From Microvirga zambiensis WSM3693 (GTDB lineage: Bacteria > Pseudomonadota > Alphaproteobacteria > Rhizobiales > Beijerinckiaceae): a stretch of 64,000 bases of DNA. The position numbers were made by a program, and so were the translations under genes. The notes under the pieces are model-generated. The model made no database searches, was not told the DNA's origin, and saw only the letters and a list, made by a program, of their open reading frames with translations. How positions within the stretch are numbered: the first letter of the stretch is position 1; the number at the start of each line of letters is the position of its first letter. The stretch is from assembly GCF_016735695.1 (NCBI RefSeq), contig NZ_JAERQD010000023.1, positions 1 through 64,000 on the forward strand. Reading direction: 5' to 3'. Below are positions 46,363 through 56,028 of this stretch, piece by piece.

Positions 46363-47805
46363 TCAGAAGTCGCGCTGGACGCGCAGGCGTCCTTCCCACG
46401 TGTCTTCCGATCCCGTCGACCTGTATAGGCCGGTCGGGTCCCCGGTCGCGGTCGTGATCGGAACCGCAACGCGCTGGCGGGAATCGACCCGGATATAGAG
46501 CGCTTCCACGCCGATGAGGAATTCCTTCACCGGCGTCCAGATCACGTTGGCGCCGAGACGATATTCGTCGAAATCGACGAGGCCCGTGGTCGTGCCAGCC
46601 GAGCCATTGGCGAGCGTCGCCACCGTTATCGGCACGGCGTACTGCGCAATACCCGGAGCATCGAAGCGCATCCAGGACCCGAAGACGTTGGTCTGCCAGG
46701 TTGGATTCCAGTTGTGATTGAGGCCGCCTGCGATGGCATAGGCCTTGTTTGTCTTGAAGTCCCCCGTGAGCGGGTCGACGAAGGCATCGGTGATGGCCAT
46801 GGAGAGGGCGCCAGCGCCGATGAACCCATTGCTGATCGGGTCCACCTGGCCGGAATTGAGATAGCCGATCGCGCCGTCCGTATAGGTCGCCATCATCCAA
46901 ACGGTATCGCCGACCCCGAGAGCGGGTACGTTGGCATAGCCGAGGGCGGCCAGGGCGAAACCATAATCAGTGTCCGCGTAGGTCGGGTTCGGCAAGCCGG
47001 TGATCGGGTTGATGACGGGAACGGAGACGCCGTTCACCGTGGTGATGCCGGCGGATACGTCGCGGATCTGGTGCAGGGCCGCGGACAGCTGCGCTCCGCC
47101 CCAGGTGCCGGTATAGCGGACATTTGCCACGACATCCGGCATCCGCTCGCCCGCATAGGTGGAGGCGATCGGAGCAAAGACAGGAGACGTGCTGGCGAGA
47201 CCGAACAGCGGGAAGTCCAGTTCGTTATTGATCCCGCGCTCCTTACCGTCCTCGAGCGACAGGGTGGCCGAGAAACCGTTGCCGAACGAGAAGGTATAAG
47301 CGAACAGGTTCGTTTCCGCATTCGAAGGATCGTCGAACTTCAGATCGCCGAAGTTCGGGGCCGGCAGGTCCGGATCCGTGAAGAACGAGATCGCACGACC
47401 GGCGGTGAGGCCGGCGAACTGGACGAAAGCCTGGGAAATCTCAGGTGTCGTGGAGCTGAATCCATAGGCGCCCGTGTTCCGCGTCATCTCCATGCGGATG
47501 TAGGTACGCAGCATGCCATAGGCGGTGGAGGTTCGTGCATCGATGTTGATGCGGCCGCGGCCGCGGAAGCCGATCGTGTCCTGCAGACGATTGGTCGGCT
47601 CGAGATACAGATACTCCGCACGAACCCGTCCGCCGACACGCAAGCATGTTTCCGTGCCGGGAATGTAGAAAAAGCCGTTGCCGTGGGTCGAGCAGATGCG
47701 GACATACTCGACGGGCGTCGCCGTTTTGGCGGGAAGATCGGCGGCCTGTGCTCCGCCTCCGATCAATGCGACGCTTGCAAGCAACAAAGTACGAACCGTC
47801 CTCAT
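46363..47805 (-). CDS. Outer-membrane porin, Porin_2 family
   Basis: A 480-residue porin of the alphaproteobacterial Porin_2 group. The signal peptide covers 1-21 (GGAQA-ADLPAK). The conserved VEYVRICSTHGNGFFYIPGTETCLRVGGRVRAEY region is split here as residues about 32-66, with its two Cys. The C-terminus is Phe (LRVQRDF), as required for outer-membrane assembly. It forms a channel for small solutes. It ends convergently with the SH3-domain gene. Confidence 0.93.
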   Translation of the reverse strand: MRTVRTLLLASVALIGGGAQAADLPAKTATPVEYVRICSTHGNGFFYIPGTETCLRVGGRVRAEYLYLEPTNRLQDTIGFRGRGRINIDARTSTAYGMLRTYIRMEMTRNTGAYGFSSTTPEISQAFVQFAGLTAGRAISFFTDPDLPAPNFGDLKFDDPSNAETNLFAYTFSFGNGFSATLSLEDGKERGINNELDFPLFGLASTSPVFAPIASTYAGERMPDVVANVRYTGTWGGAQLSAALHQIRDVSAGITTVNGVSVPVINPITGLPNPTYADTDYGFALAALGYANVPALGVGDTVWMMATYTDGAIGYLNSGQVDPISNGFIGAGALSMAITDAFVDPLTGDFKTNKAYAIAGGLNHNWNPTWQTNVFGSWMRFDAPGIAQYAVPITVATLANGSAGTTTGLVDFDEYRLGANVIWTPVKEFLIGVEALYIRVDSRQRVAVPITTATGDPTGLYRSTGSEDTWEGRLRVQRDF

Positions 47806-47941
47806 CGGACTAACTCCATGACAAGGTCTTGATCACGCTGGCGAAAAGTTGTGCAGACACGCGATTGGCCGTCAAGCATCTGTCGCGGGAATGCGTGTCG
47901 ATCCAAGCTGAAGATCACCCCGTGTTGCGGGTTCGCATCAC

Positions 47942-49510
47942 TCAGGTCAGGAGAACCTGAACGGCGATGATCTTGACGATCGTCATGCTAGGAAAACAGA
48001 TCGCATAACCGATATCTGTCCTCTCCGTTGGCGCCAGGCGCCCGGCCGCAACTATGATGGCGGGATTGCCGGTCGAACCGGCACAGACGCCGAGCAGGTC
48101 GTCGAACGGAATGCGCAGAAAATATCCGACCACCAGAACGATCAGAACCAGAGTGAGCAGAACTGCCGCACCGCCGAGAAGGATTTGGATCCCATTGGAA
48201 GCGACGGTCTGAACGAAGGGAGCGCCCGCGCCAATGGCGACCGAGCCGATGAACACCGCCAGGCCGAGATTGCGCAGAACCAGATTGGCGACCACCGGAA
48301 TCCTCCAGCCGAGCGGCCCGGTGCGGCCGAGCCAGCCCAGGATGAGCGCCATCGTGAGCGGCCCGCCGGCGACGCCGAGGCTGAATGTGCCTCCTCCAGG
48401 CAGAGGCACGGGAATCATGCCGAGCAGGAGCCCGAGCGCGATCCCGACGCCGATGGATACGAAGGATAATTCGGCATTGCCCTTGATGCTGTCGCCGAAA
48501 TGGCGCTGAACTTCGGCCTTGCGGTCAGTGGGAACGGCGGCCACGAGCAGGTCGCCGTACTCGATTGTCAGATCGGGGGAGGCGATGACGTCGAGATCAC
48601 CCCTGCGAATGTGCGAAATCACGACGGGAAAATCGGGAAGCGGGATTTCGCTGATGCTCCGGCCGACGAAGGTGGCTTTCGAGACGTAGACGCGAACCAC
48701 ATCGTAGTTCGCGCGATCACGGCTGATGCGGCCTGGATCCTCATGCCCCATGGCGACCTTCGCCCGCTCGATGCTCGCCGGACTGCCGACCAGCAGCAAG
48801 CCGTCGCCTTCGTGCAGGACGGTGCCTGCATCCGGCGGCGCATTCACATGATGCTGGCGGACTGCGACGATCTTGATGTCGGTCGGCAGGATCGCGGAGA
48901 TCTGCTCGACAGTCCGGTCCTCGCAGGTCGACTCGAGGGTGAGCTCCGCAACGCGAACGTTCTGCGAAGGGGCCTTGAAGACCGGCCTGACCCATGCGGC
49001 CATCATGGTCATCAGAACGATCGGCCCAACGACACCGAAGGGATAGGAAACCGAGTAGCCGATCGCTGGATCCTGATTGCCCGCCGCCGCCAGTGCCGCC
49101 TGCAGAGTGGGCGTGCTCGTGCCCGATCCGGCGAACAACCCGGCCGCCGTCGCCATGGAAATTCCGAGCGGTGCGGCAAGCGACATCGCAACCATGAGCG
49201 AGGCGATCACGGCCACGGCCGCGAGCGCGATGTACTTGAGGCCCGGCCCTTTCAGGCTCGCGAAGAATTGCGGCCCATATTGAATGCCGACGCCATAGAC
49301 GAACATCACGAGGCCGAGCGTTCCGACCAATCCCGGAGGTGCCGCTTTCGGTGCGATGGCGCCGATAATGAGGCCGGTGAACAGGACGGCGCCGGCGCCG
49401 AACGAGACGCCCGCAAGCGAGATCTGTCCGATTGCATAACCGGTGGCGATGGCGATGAACAATGCCAGAAGAGGGGAGGATTCAAGCAGCGTACGAACGA
49501 TATCGAGCAT
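47942..49510 (-). CDS. AspT/YbjL-family transporter with two TrkA_C domains
   Basis: A 522-residue membrane protein. Two 'Asp-Ala exchanger' duplication domains (about 10-165 and 355-520) flank two soluble TrkA_C-like domains (about 180-335). The GSGTSTPTLQAAL and GSTGNPAIIVAAG motifs in equivalent positions of the two halves are typical of this family. AspT exchanges aspartate and alanine; others carry dicarboxylates. It is the last gene of the sdaA-pflB-pflA operon, 9 bp after pflA, so it may exchange amino or organic acids in fermentation. The substrate is not known. Confidence 0.88.
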   Translation of the reverse strand: MLDIVRTLLESSPLLALFIAIATGYAIGQISLAGVSFGAGAVLFTGLIIGAIAPKAAPPGLVGTLGLVMFVYGVGIQYGPQFFASLKGPGLKYIALAAVAVIASLMVAMSLAAPLGISMATAAGLFAGSGTSTPTLQAALAAAGNQDPAIGYSVSYPFGVVGPIVLMTMMAAWVRPVFKAPSQNVRVAELTLESTCEDRTVEQISAILPTDIKIVAVRQHHVNAPPDAGTVLHEGDGLLLVGSPASIERAKVAMGHEDPGRISRDRANYDVVRVYVSKATFVGRSISEIPLPDFPVVISHIRRGDLDVIASPDLTIEYGDLLVAAVPTDRKAEVQRHFGDSIKGNAELSFVSIGVGIALGLLLGMIPVPLPGGGTFSLGVAGGPLTMALILGWLGRTGPLGWRIPVVANLVLRNLGLAVFIGSVAIGAGAPFVQTVASNGIQILLGGAAVLLTLVLIVLVVGYFLRIPFDDLLGVCAGSTGNPAIIVAAGRLAPTERTDIGYAICFPSMTIVKIIAVQVLLT

Positions 49511-49519
49511 CGATCCCCC

Positions 49520-50341
49520 TCATCTTGCACGGCAACCGGCTTCCCGGAACTGACCGATCACCCGCGCCACCAGCTCAGAGGATGGCGTCGGGGTGTCGGA
49601 CAGCTCGTAGTCGAGACCCATCGCCTTCCACTTGAACGTTCCCATCTGATGGAACGGGAGAACCTCGACCCACTCCACATTCTTCATTGGAGCGACGAAG
49701 CGGGCGATGCCCTCGACATTGGCCGGGTCGTCGGTCAAGCCCGGAACCAGCACGAACCGCACCCAGACCGGCTTGCCGAGTGCCGCGAGGCGCTCCGCGA
49801 ATTGAATCGTCGGGCGTATGTCCTGCCCCACGGCACGGCGATAGGTCGCCGGGTCCCAAGATTTGATATCGAGCAGCACGAGATCGACTTGACGCAGGTA
49901 CTCATCGTCGGCGCGCGCGCCGAGGAAGCCGGATGTATCCAACGCCGTGTGGAGACCCATTCCCTTGGCGGCCGCGAAGAGCCGCTTGGTGAAATGCAGC
50001 TGAACCAGCGGTTCACCACCAGAGATCGTCAAACCGCCATCCATGGCGCGCAAAGGTGCGGCGTAGGCCTGCAAAGCGGTTTTTGCACGCTCGAATGAAA
50101 CGCGCGTGCCGTCCTTGAGATGCCACGTGTCCGGGTTGTGGCAATAGAGGCATCGCAGCAGGCAGCCGCTCATGAACACGACGACCCGGATTCCAGGGCC
50201 GTCGAGGGTAGACCCCGTCTCGTAGGAATGGATCCATCCGGAATCGCCGCGGGGATCGTTGAACCCCGCCGTCTCCGGGGCGTCGGGAGATCGCGCCTGT
50301 TGCAGGTCGTACCGGCTGTGGGCCCAGGGCTCGTCGGCCAT
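49520..50341 (-). CDS. pflA: Pyruvate formate-lyase activating enzyme
   Basis: A radical SAM enzyme that installs the glycyl radical on PflB. The 273-residue protein has the cluster motif C-x3-C-x2-C at Cys60, Cys64 and Cys67 (SGCLLRCLYCHNP), the GG-E-P motif LTISGGEPLVQ and a late WVEVLPFHQMG. The start at 50341 lies 4 bp after the pflB stop codon with GGTGAGG before it, so the two are coupled. It is oxygen-sensitive, implying use under low oxygen. Confidence 0.94.
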   Translation of the reverse strand: MADEPWAHSRYDLQQARSPDAPETAGFNDPRGDSGWIHSYETGSTLDGPGIRVVVFMSGCLLRCLYCHNPDTWHLKDGTRVSFERAKTALQAYAAPLRAMDGGLTISGGEPLVQLHFTKRLFAAAKGMGLHTALDTSGFLGARADDEYLRQVDLVLLDIKSWDPATYRRAVGQDIRPTIQFAERLAALGKPVWVRFVLVPGLTDDPANVEGIARFVAPMKNVEWVEVLPFHQMGTFKWKAMGLDYELSDTPTPSSELVARVIGQFREAGCRAR

Positions 50342-50345
50342 GACC

Positions 50346-52691
50346 TCACCCATCTCCGTGGAACGTACGGCTGATGACATCCATCTGCTGTTCTCGGGTC
50401 AGGCGGACGAAATTGACCGCATAGCCCGAGACACGGATCGTCAGCTGCGGATATTTGTCCGGGTGCTCCATCGCATCGAGCAAGGTGTCGCGGTTGAGGA
50501 CGTTGAGGTTCATGTGGAAGCCGCCCTGACCGCAATAGGTATCGAGTACCTTCACGGCCTGCTTGATCTTTTCCCCCTGGTCCAGGCGATTGAGGCTCGG
50601 CGTGATGGACACGGTGTAGCTGATGCCGTCCTGTGCATCCGCATAAGGCAGCTTTGCCACCGACAAGCACGAGGCGAGCCATCCATGGCTGTCTCGGCCA
50701 TGCATCGGATTCGCACCGGGAGCGAACGGCTCGCCGGCTTTGCGGCCATCCGGCGTGTTGCCAGTATTCTTGCCGTAGACGACATTGCTCGTGATGGTCA
50801 GCACCGACTGCGTATGGACGGCATTGCGGTAGGTCGGATGCTTCCTGATCTTGCGCATGAAGGTCGAGACGAGATCGGCGGCAATGGTGTCGACACGGTC
50901 GTCGTTGTTGCCGTATTTCGGGAAGTCGCCCGTGATCTCGTAGTCGACGATCAGCCCGTCATCGCGCCGTACGGGCTTCACCTGGGCATACTTGATTGCC
51001 GACAGCGAGTCGGCCACCACCGACAATCCTGCGATGCCGAAGGCCATCGTACGCAGGATCTGCTGATCGTGGAGCGCCATTTCCAGGCGCTCGTAGTAAT
51101 ACTTGTCATGCATGTAGTGGATGCAGTTCATGGCATGGACGTAGGTCCGTGCGAGCCACTCCATCATGACATCGAACTTCGCCACGACGTCGTCGTACTC
51201 GAGAACGTCACCGGAGACAGGTGATGCCGCCGGCCCGACCTGATCGCCGCTCACCTCGTCCCGCCCGCCGTTGATGGCGTAGAGAAGGCACTTGCCGAGA
51301 TTGACCCTTGCTCCGAAGAACTGCATCTGGCTGCCGATGCGCATGGCCGAGACGCAGCAGGCGATGCCGTAATCGTCACCCCAATAGGGTCGCATCAGAT
51401 CGTCGTTCTCGTACTGGATGGACGAAGTCTCGGCCGAGACCTTGATGCAATAGCGCTTGAAGGGCTCTGGGAGCTGCTTCGACCAGAGCACCGTCATGTT
51501 GGGCTCCGGCGCCGGGCCGAGATTGGTCAGCGTGTGCAGCATCCGGAAACTGGTACGCGTGACCAGGGGGCGCCCGTTGAGGTCCATGCCGCCGACGCAT
51601 TCGGTCGCCCAGTAGGGATCGCCGGAGAACAGGGCGTCGTAATCAGGTGTGCGCAGGAAGCGCACGATGCGCAGTTTCTGGACGAGCTGATCGATGAGTT
51701 CCTGGGCGCCCGCTTCATCGAGCGCACCGCTCTTCAGATCACGCTCGATATAGATGTCGAGGAAGGACGAGATGCGGCCGATGGACATGGCCGCGCCGTT
51801 GGCCTCCTTGATGGCACCGAGATAGCCGAAATAAGTCCATTGCACGGCTTCGCGTGCGTCAGCCGCTGGACGCGTGATGTCCAAGCCGTATTCCTTGCCC
51901 ATCTCCGCCAGATCGGCCAGGGCCCGCATCTGCTCGGAAAGTTCCTCGCGCTCGCGGATCACGTCATCGCTCGGCCATTTGGCATCGAGCAGTGCACGGT
52001 CGATGCGCTTCGCTGCCAGCAGCTTGTCGGTCCCGTAGAGGGCGACCCGGCGATAATCGCCGATGATCCGGCCGCGGCCATAGGCATCGGGCAGACCCGT
52101 GATGATGTGACTGCGCCGGCAGGCCATGATCTCCGGCGTATAGGCATCGAAGACCCCGTCGTTGTGAGTCTTTCGGTACTTGGTGAAGACATCGTGCACG
52201 ATGGGATCCGGCTCGAAGCCGGCCGCCTTCAGCCCGGCTTCGACCATGCGCAACCCGCCATAGGGCATGATGGCCCGGCGGAATGGCGCGTCGGTCTGCA
52301 GCCCGACGATCAACTCGTTGTCTCGGTCGATATAGCCGGCCGCGTGGGAGGTCATGGAGGAGGGGGTCTTGGTGTCGACGTCCAGAACGCCCTTTCTGAT
52401 CTCCTCCTTGAAGTAGGGTTGGAGCTTCGCCCAGACGGCTTTCGTCTTCTCGCTGGGGCCGGCCAGAAATGACTCGTCGCCATCATAGGGCACGACGTTG
52501 CGCTGAATGAAATCGCGGACGTCGACGGCGTTCTGCCAGCGGCCCGGCGTGAAGCCTTCCCACTCGTTCATCGCGTCTTCGGCTGCCGATAGGGGCTGTT
52601 CGCCAGATCCATCGGGTCGTGGCTTCTTTTGTCCCGACTGCTGCTTGGATGTCTCCGCGGATCGTTGAGCAGCAATGGCTTCATCCGGCAT
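50346..52691 (-). CDS. pflB: Pyruvate formate-lyase (formate C-acetyltransferase)
   Basis: Splits pyruvate with CoA into acetyl-CoA and formate without making NADH. The 781-residue glycyl radical enzyme has the catalytic Cys pair in [10 protein letters not shown] (about residue 440) and the C-terminal radical motif [12 protein letters not shown] (about residue 760). The N-terminal 40 residues are Gln/Ser/Lys-rich and extra. AGGAGG supports the start at 52691. It lies between sdaA, which makes pyruvate, and pflA. It is unusual in a mostly aerobic order and implies fermentation or redox balancing under anoxia. Confidence 0.95.
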   Translation of the reverse strand: MPDEAIAAQRSAETSKQQSGQKKPRPDGSGEQPLSAAEDAMNEWEGFTPGRWQNAVDVRDFIQRNVVPYDGDESFLAGPSEKTKAVWAKLQPYFKEEIRKGVLDVDTKTPSSMTSHAAGYIDRDNELIVGLQTDAPFRRAIMPYGGLRMVEAGLKAAGFEPDPIVHDVFTKYRKTHNDGVFDAYTPEIMACRRSHIITGLPDAYGRGRIIGDYRRVALYGTDKLLAAKRIDRALLDAKWPSDDVIREREELSEQMRALADLAEMGKEYGLDITRPAADAREAVQWTYFGYLGAIKEANGAAMSIGRISSFLDIYIERDLKSGALDEAGAQELIDQLVQKLRIVRFLRTPDYDALFSGDPYWATECVGGMDLNGRPLVTRTSFRMLHTLTNLGPAPEPNMTVLWSKQLPEPFKRYCIKVSAETSSIQYENDDLMRPYWGDDYGIACCVSAMRIGSQMQFFGARVNLGKCLLYAINGGRDEVSGDQVGPAASPVSGDVLEYDDVVAKFDVMMEWLARTYVHAMNCIHYMHDKYYYERLEMALHDQQILRTMAFGIAGLSVVADSLSAIKYAQVKPVRRDDGLIVDYEITGDFPKYGNNDDRVDTIAADLVSTFMRKIRKHPTYRNAVHTQSVLTITSNVVYGKNTGNTPDGRKAGEPFAPGANPMHGRDSHGWLASCLSVAKLPYADAQDGISYTVSITPSLNRLDQGEKIKQAVKVLDTYCGQGGFHMNLNVLNRDTLLDAMEHPDKYPQLTIRVSGYAVNFVRLTREQQMDVISRTFHGDG

Positions 52692-52765
52692 GGCGGCCTC
52701 CTCCCACATGCTTGCGGGATTTCATCGGTGCGATGATGGCCGCGCAGGCGCGGCCATCGGTCGGC

Positions 52766-54412
52766 TCAGCAGAGAGTCAGGTTCTGCGCCAGCCCTGCCT
52801 CGCTCGTCTCCTTGTACTTCGAGTTCATATCCCGCGCGGTGTCGGAGAGCGTCTTGATCGTCGTGTCCAGGTCGACCCGGTGCCGGCTCGCGATCTCGTT
52901 GGTGGCGATCATGGCGGCGACCCAGGCCTTCACGGCGCCGAAGGCACAGCGCTCGATGCAGGGAACCTGCACGTAGCCGGCGACGGGATCGCAGGTCATG
53001 CCGAGGTGATGCTCAAGCGCGGATTCCGCCGCGTTCTCGATCACGCGCGGCGGCTGGTTCAAGACCTGCGTGATCAGAGCGGCGGCCATCGAGGAGGCGA
53101 CACCGATCTCGGCTTGGCATCCGCCTTCCGCCGCAGCAAGGGTCGCGTTGTGCTTGCACAGATAGCCGACAGCCAAGCCGGCCAGGAGGCCTTGCCGGAT
53201 CTTGTCCATGGGCACCGCCCGACCGCTCTGGGTCAGGGCATAGACGATGGCCGGCATGACACCTGCCGAGCCTCCCGTCGGCGCCGTGATGACCAGATGG
53301 CCGCGGGCGTTTTCCTCCGAGGCGGCCAAGGCAAAGGCAGAGACGAGCCCGATCGCCCGGTCGCTCATATAGGTGTCGTCCTGAGCGCGCTCGAACACGG
53401 TTGCCGCCTTTGACTGAAGCTTGATCGGTCCAGGCAGCACGTCATCCTTGTAGGACAGGCCGGTCTTCACCGTGGCGATCATCGCATTGGCGATCTTGTC
53501 CAGAAAGGCGTTGACCTGCTCCTCGCTCTTGCCGGACACGGCCATCTCGTTCGCCATCACCACATCGGCAACCGACAGGTTGTTCTTCTCCGCGTGCTCG
53601 CGCAGCTCCTTCATCGTCGCATAGGGATATTTCGGCTGCCCCTTCTTGGGCGGCTCGTAGCCTTTCCATTCGATGAAGCCGCCGCCGACGGAATAGTATT
53701 CCTGCTCGTAAAGGACCTTGTCGCCAGCCATGAGGCGGGCCGTCATGGTGTTCGGATGCGGGAAATCGCCCTTCGTCGCATCATAGACGATATCGGCGAG
53801 GGACAGGTTGAACGTCTTGTCTCCAATCTTCACGGGATAGGTCTGCTGAGGCTTGGCGATCATTTCGTCGAGGAAGCGCGGATCGACTGTCGCCGGCTCC
53901 TTGCCGACGAGGCCGGCAAGCGCGGCGCGCTCGGTGCCGTGGCCTTTTCCCGTCGCACTCAGACTGCCGAAGAGGTGGACCTTGAGGCCGGTGGCTTGAG
54001 CGATCTGATCCGCGGGCAGCTTGGCGCAGCGCTGGTAGAAGTCGTAGGTGATGCGCATCGGCCCGATCGTGTGCGAGCTCGAGGGGCCGGGGCCGACCTT
54101 GTAGAACTCGTCCGCAACCGTCATGACCGGCCCTTTGGCCGTCTTGACGACACCGAGGTCGGGCGAGAGGGCTGAGCTCATCTTGAGACCGGCATCGCCG
54201 CCTGCGGCCGCCTTTGCCGTCTGCTGGGCGGCGGCCTCCGTCGCGGCCTGTTGCGCACGAGCCTCGGGCGCCCAGGTTGTGCCAGTCATCACCGCTGCCG
54301 CGCCGATGGCGGCATTGCGGATGAGGAACGCCCGACGGTCTATTCCCGCGGGGGCGTCGCCTGGTTCAGGCAATACGGAATGAAGCTCGGCGTCCCTGCT
54401 GGAGCGAGTCAT
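52766..54412 (-). CDS. sdaA: L-serine ammonia-lyase with twin-arginine signal peptide
   Basis: Deaminates L-serine to pyruvate using a [4Fe-4S] cluster. The SdaA-type catalytic region spans about residues 90-548, with GPGPSSSHTIGPMR, GTERAALAGL, EGGCQAEIG and CDPVAGYVQVPCIERC, which hold the expected cluster Cys residues. Residues 1-55 are a twin-arginine signal: DRRAFLIR (Arg26-Arg27), a hydrophobic AAIGAAAVM core and an ARA-QQ cleavage site. AGGAGG lies 8 nt before 54412, so the leader is translated. Known SdaA proteins act in the cytoplasm, so export is surprising. It starts the operon leading to pflB. Confidence 0.92.
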   Translation of the reverse strand: MTRSSRDAELHSVLPEPGDAPAGIDRRAFLIRNAAIGAAAVMTGTTWAPEARAQQAATEAAAQQTAKAAAGGDAGLKMSSALSPDLGVVKTAKGPVMTVADEFYKVGPGPSSSHTIGPMRITYDFYQRCAKLPADQIAQATGLKVHLFGSLSATGKGHGTERAALAGLVGKEPATVDPRFLDEMIAKPQQTYPVKIGDKTFNLSLADIVYDATKGDFPHPNTMTARLMAGDKVLYEQEYYSVGGGFIEWKGYEPPKKGQPKYPYATMKELREHAEKNNLSVADVVMANEMAVSGKSEEQVNAFLDKIANAMIATVKTGLSYKDDVLPGPIKLQSKAATVFERAQDDTYMSDRAIGLVSAFALAASEENARGHLVITAPTGGSAGVMPAIVYALTQSGRAVPMDKIRQGLLAGLAVGYLCKHNATLAAAEGGCQAEIGVASSMAAALITQVLNQPPRVIENAAESALEHHLGMTCDPVAGYVQVPCIERCAFGAVKAWVAAMIATNEIASRHRVDLDTTIKTLSDTARDMNSKYKETSEAGLAQNLTLC

Positions 54413-54535
54413 GTGCGCGTCCTCCTGTTCGAGGATCGGAGACGCGGCACGAATGCGAGGCGGCTCTGCCCTCGTTCTATCTAAGGAAAGATTCCTCTCT
54501 CCTTCTGACGCGATGCTACATCGACCGATGAAAGC

Positions 54536-54565
54536 TGCTTGATCGATGAGGACATTCTCTTGACA
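54536..54565 (-). promoter_or_regulatory. Operator element F (upstream of sdaA-pflBA operon)
   Basis: On the minus strand: TGTCAAG (54565-54559), AGAA, TGTCCT (54554-54549), CATCGA, TCAAGCA (54542-54536). The TCAAG cores are 21 bp apart. It is 124 bp before sdaA and is the clearest sign that the pfl operon belongs to the regulon. Confidence 0.75.
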
Positions 54566-54609
54566 TTTTAAGCCAATGGCCACGCTTCGGCGGAGAGCCT
54601 TAAAACGGC

Positions 54610-55014
54610 TCAATAGTATCTGCGGTACGCAACGCGAGGACGCAGATATCCGCGACCGTAATAGCCTCGATACGCTCCGTAGTAGCGAGGCGCGTAATAG
54701 ACCGGCCGGGCATAAACGCGTGGGCCGTAATAGACCGGTCGCGGGTAGTAGCGCGGTGCATAATATGGGTAGGCATAGCCCGGCCATGGGCCGTAATAGC
54801 CATATCCATAGCCATAGGCAGGTGTCGCAGCCGCGGTGATCAGGCCTCCGAGGATCGCACCTCCGATCAGTCCCGCCGCGACGGCACCGCCGCCGCCCCA
54901 GCCCCAGCCGCCATGATAGCCCCAGCCTCCTCCACGCCAGTATTGTGCGTTGGCCGCTCCGGTGCTGCCGGCCACCATCAGGGCGGCGGCAGTGAGAGTC
55001 GCGATCTTGCGCAT
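54610..55014 (-). CDS. Tyr/Gly-rich exported protein
   Basis: A 134-residue protein with a signal peptide (about 1-23, ending ANAQ). It then has a WGYHGGWGWGGGG segment, a Gly-zipper hydrophobic stretch (AAGLIGGAILGGLITAAA) and a C-terminal Tyr/Arg/Pro-rich tail of YYAPRYY-type repeats. It resembles in composition the exported proteins at 42758-43396. It is probably an envelope structural protein. The 197-bp gap after it (54413-54609) holds operator element F. Confidence 0.8.
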   Translation of the reverse strand: MRKIATLTAAALMVAGSTGAANAQYWRGGGWGYHGGWGWGGGGAVAAGLIGGAILGGLITAAATPAYGYGYGYYGPWPGYAYPYYAPRYYPRPVYYGPRVYARPVYYAPRYYGAYRGYYGRGYLRPRVAYRRYY

Positions 55015-55046
55015 GACAATCTCCCAAACGTCGTCTCGCGCCCCAC

Positions 55047-55802
55047 TCAGATGTTGATGATGTACCGGTAGTTCATGTCGGCGGCGCTGCCGGCGCCGGT
55101 GAGGATGATTCCGGTCTCGAAAAGGTTGTCGTTGTTGAGATCGGAGAGGAGATACCCCGTGTCCGTCGTCGGGTTGTACAGGAAGACGTGCGCGATGCTG
55201 CCGCTGGTGAATGTCGCCTCGGCCTGAGATGCGGCAGCCTCGATCGACGTGGCACTCGTGCTGGCTTCCCTGTAGTTGGCGGATGTTCCCGCGATGCGCA
55301 TGCCGATCCAGTCGGTGGCGGCACTCCAGTCGGTGATCGTGTCGGCGCTTGCCGTCGTGATGCCGGAGGAGCCTCTTGTGAAGACGAAGGCGTCATCGCC
55401 GGTTCCGCCGGTGAGACGGTCGCGTCCGGTGCCACCGTCGAGCAGATCGTCGCTCGATCCGCCGGAGAGGGAATCCCTGCCCGAACCTCCATACAGATTG
55501 TCGTAGTTCGCGCCACCCGAGAGAAAGTCGTTTCCGCTTTCGCCGAAGAGAAAATCGAAGCCGTAGCCGCCGACAAGCGTGTCGTTGCCCGATCCACCAT
55601 AGATGTCATCGGGGCCATCGCCGCCGTTCAGGTAGTCGTTACCGTTTTCGCCGAGAATGATGTCGTAGCCCCAGCCGCCAAAGATATCGTCGTCGCCGCT
55701 GAAGCCGTAGAGGTCGTCATCGCTGCCGAAGCCGTAGATGATATCGCGGCTGGCCGTGCCGTCGATCAGGTTCGGCCAATCGTCTCCAAGGAAGGTCGCC
55801 AT
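55047..55802 (-). CDS. RTX calcium-binding protein
   Basis: A 251-residue protein with a run of hemolysin-type GGxGxDxLx nonapeptides between about residues 20 and 125 (YGFSGDDDIFGGWG, GGSGNDTLVGGYG, GGTGRDRLTGGTG). They end in the DAFVF block common in alphaproteobacterial RTX proteins. There is no N-terminal signal peptide, so type I secretion through a C-terminal signal (about 150-251) is expected. No transporter is adjacent. Function unknown. A lone TGTCAAG half-site lies upstream near 55996-56002, but a full operator is not present. Confidence 0.85.
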   Translation of the reverse strand: MATFLGDDWPNLIDGTASRDIIYGFGSDDDLYGFSGDDDIFGGWGYDIILGENGNDYLNGGDGPDDIYGGSGNDTLVGGYGFDFLFGESGNDFLSGGANYDNLYGGSGRDSLSGGSSDDLLDGGTGRDRLTGGTGDDAFVFTRGSSGITTASADTITDWSAATDWIGMRIAGTSANYREASTSATSIEAAASQAEATFTSGSIAHVFLYNPTTDTGYLLSDLNNDNLFETGIILTGAGSAADMNYRYIINI

Positions 55803-56028
55803 GGACCCCTCCGCATCGCCCCTTTGGTTGTCTCAAAAGATCAGGCTTTGGTCGCGGATCCGTTCCTTGAGATTATAGGTCACCCGGCGGAGACAGCGCG
55901 GGAAATTGCGGGGACGGGCAGGGGATTTAGGGTGCGGTCGAGCGCCACACTTTGTCGCCGTGCCCGATGTTGAGGCCGGCATGATGATCGCGATGGAAAC
56001 TTGACAGTTTTCGCGTCAACTGCGGGCC

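Noticed and set aside
47865..47881. GTCAAGCATCTGTCGC, similar to the left half of the operator elements
   Set aside because: The right TCAAG core is absent at the 21-bp register and it points away from the minus-strand porin and AspT genes, so it is not counted as an element.
48500..50098. 532-codon plus-strand frame opposite the AspT-like and pflA genes
   Set aside because: It is antisense to genes with strong motifs and ribosome sites and is rich in Arg, Asp and His as typical of a complementary frame.
55430..55760. Regularly spaced short repeats that could suggest a CRISPR array
   Set aside because: They are the codons of RTX nonapeptides (GGxGxDxLx) in an intact frame, with no identical repeats and spacers.
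55985..56015. TGTCAAG upstream of the RTX gene
   Set aside because: The TGTCCC box is missing and the following GATCA is at a 17-bp rather than 21-bp register, so only a half-site is present.
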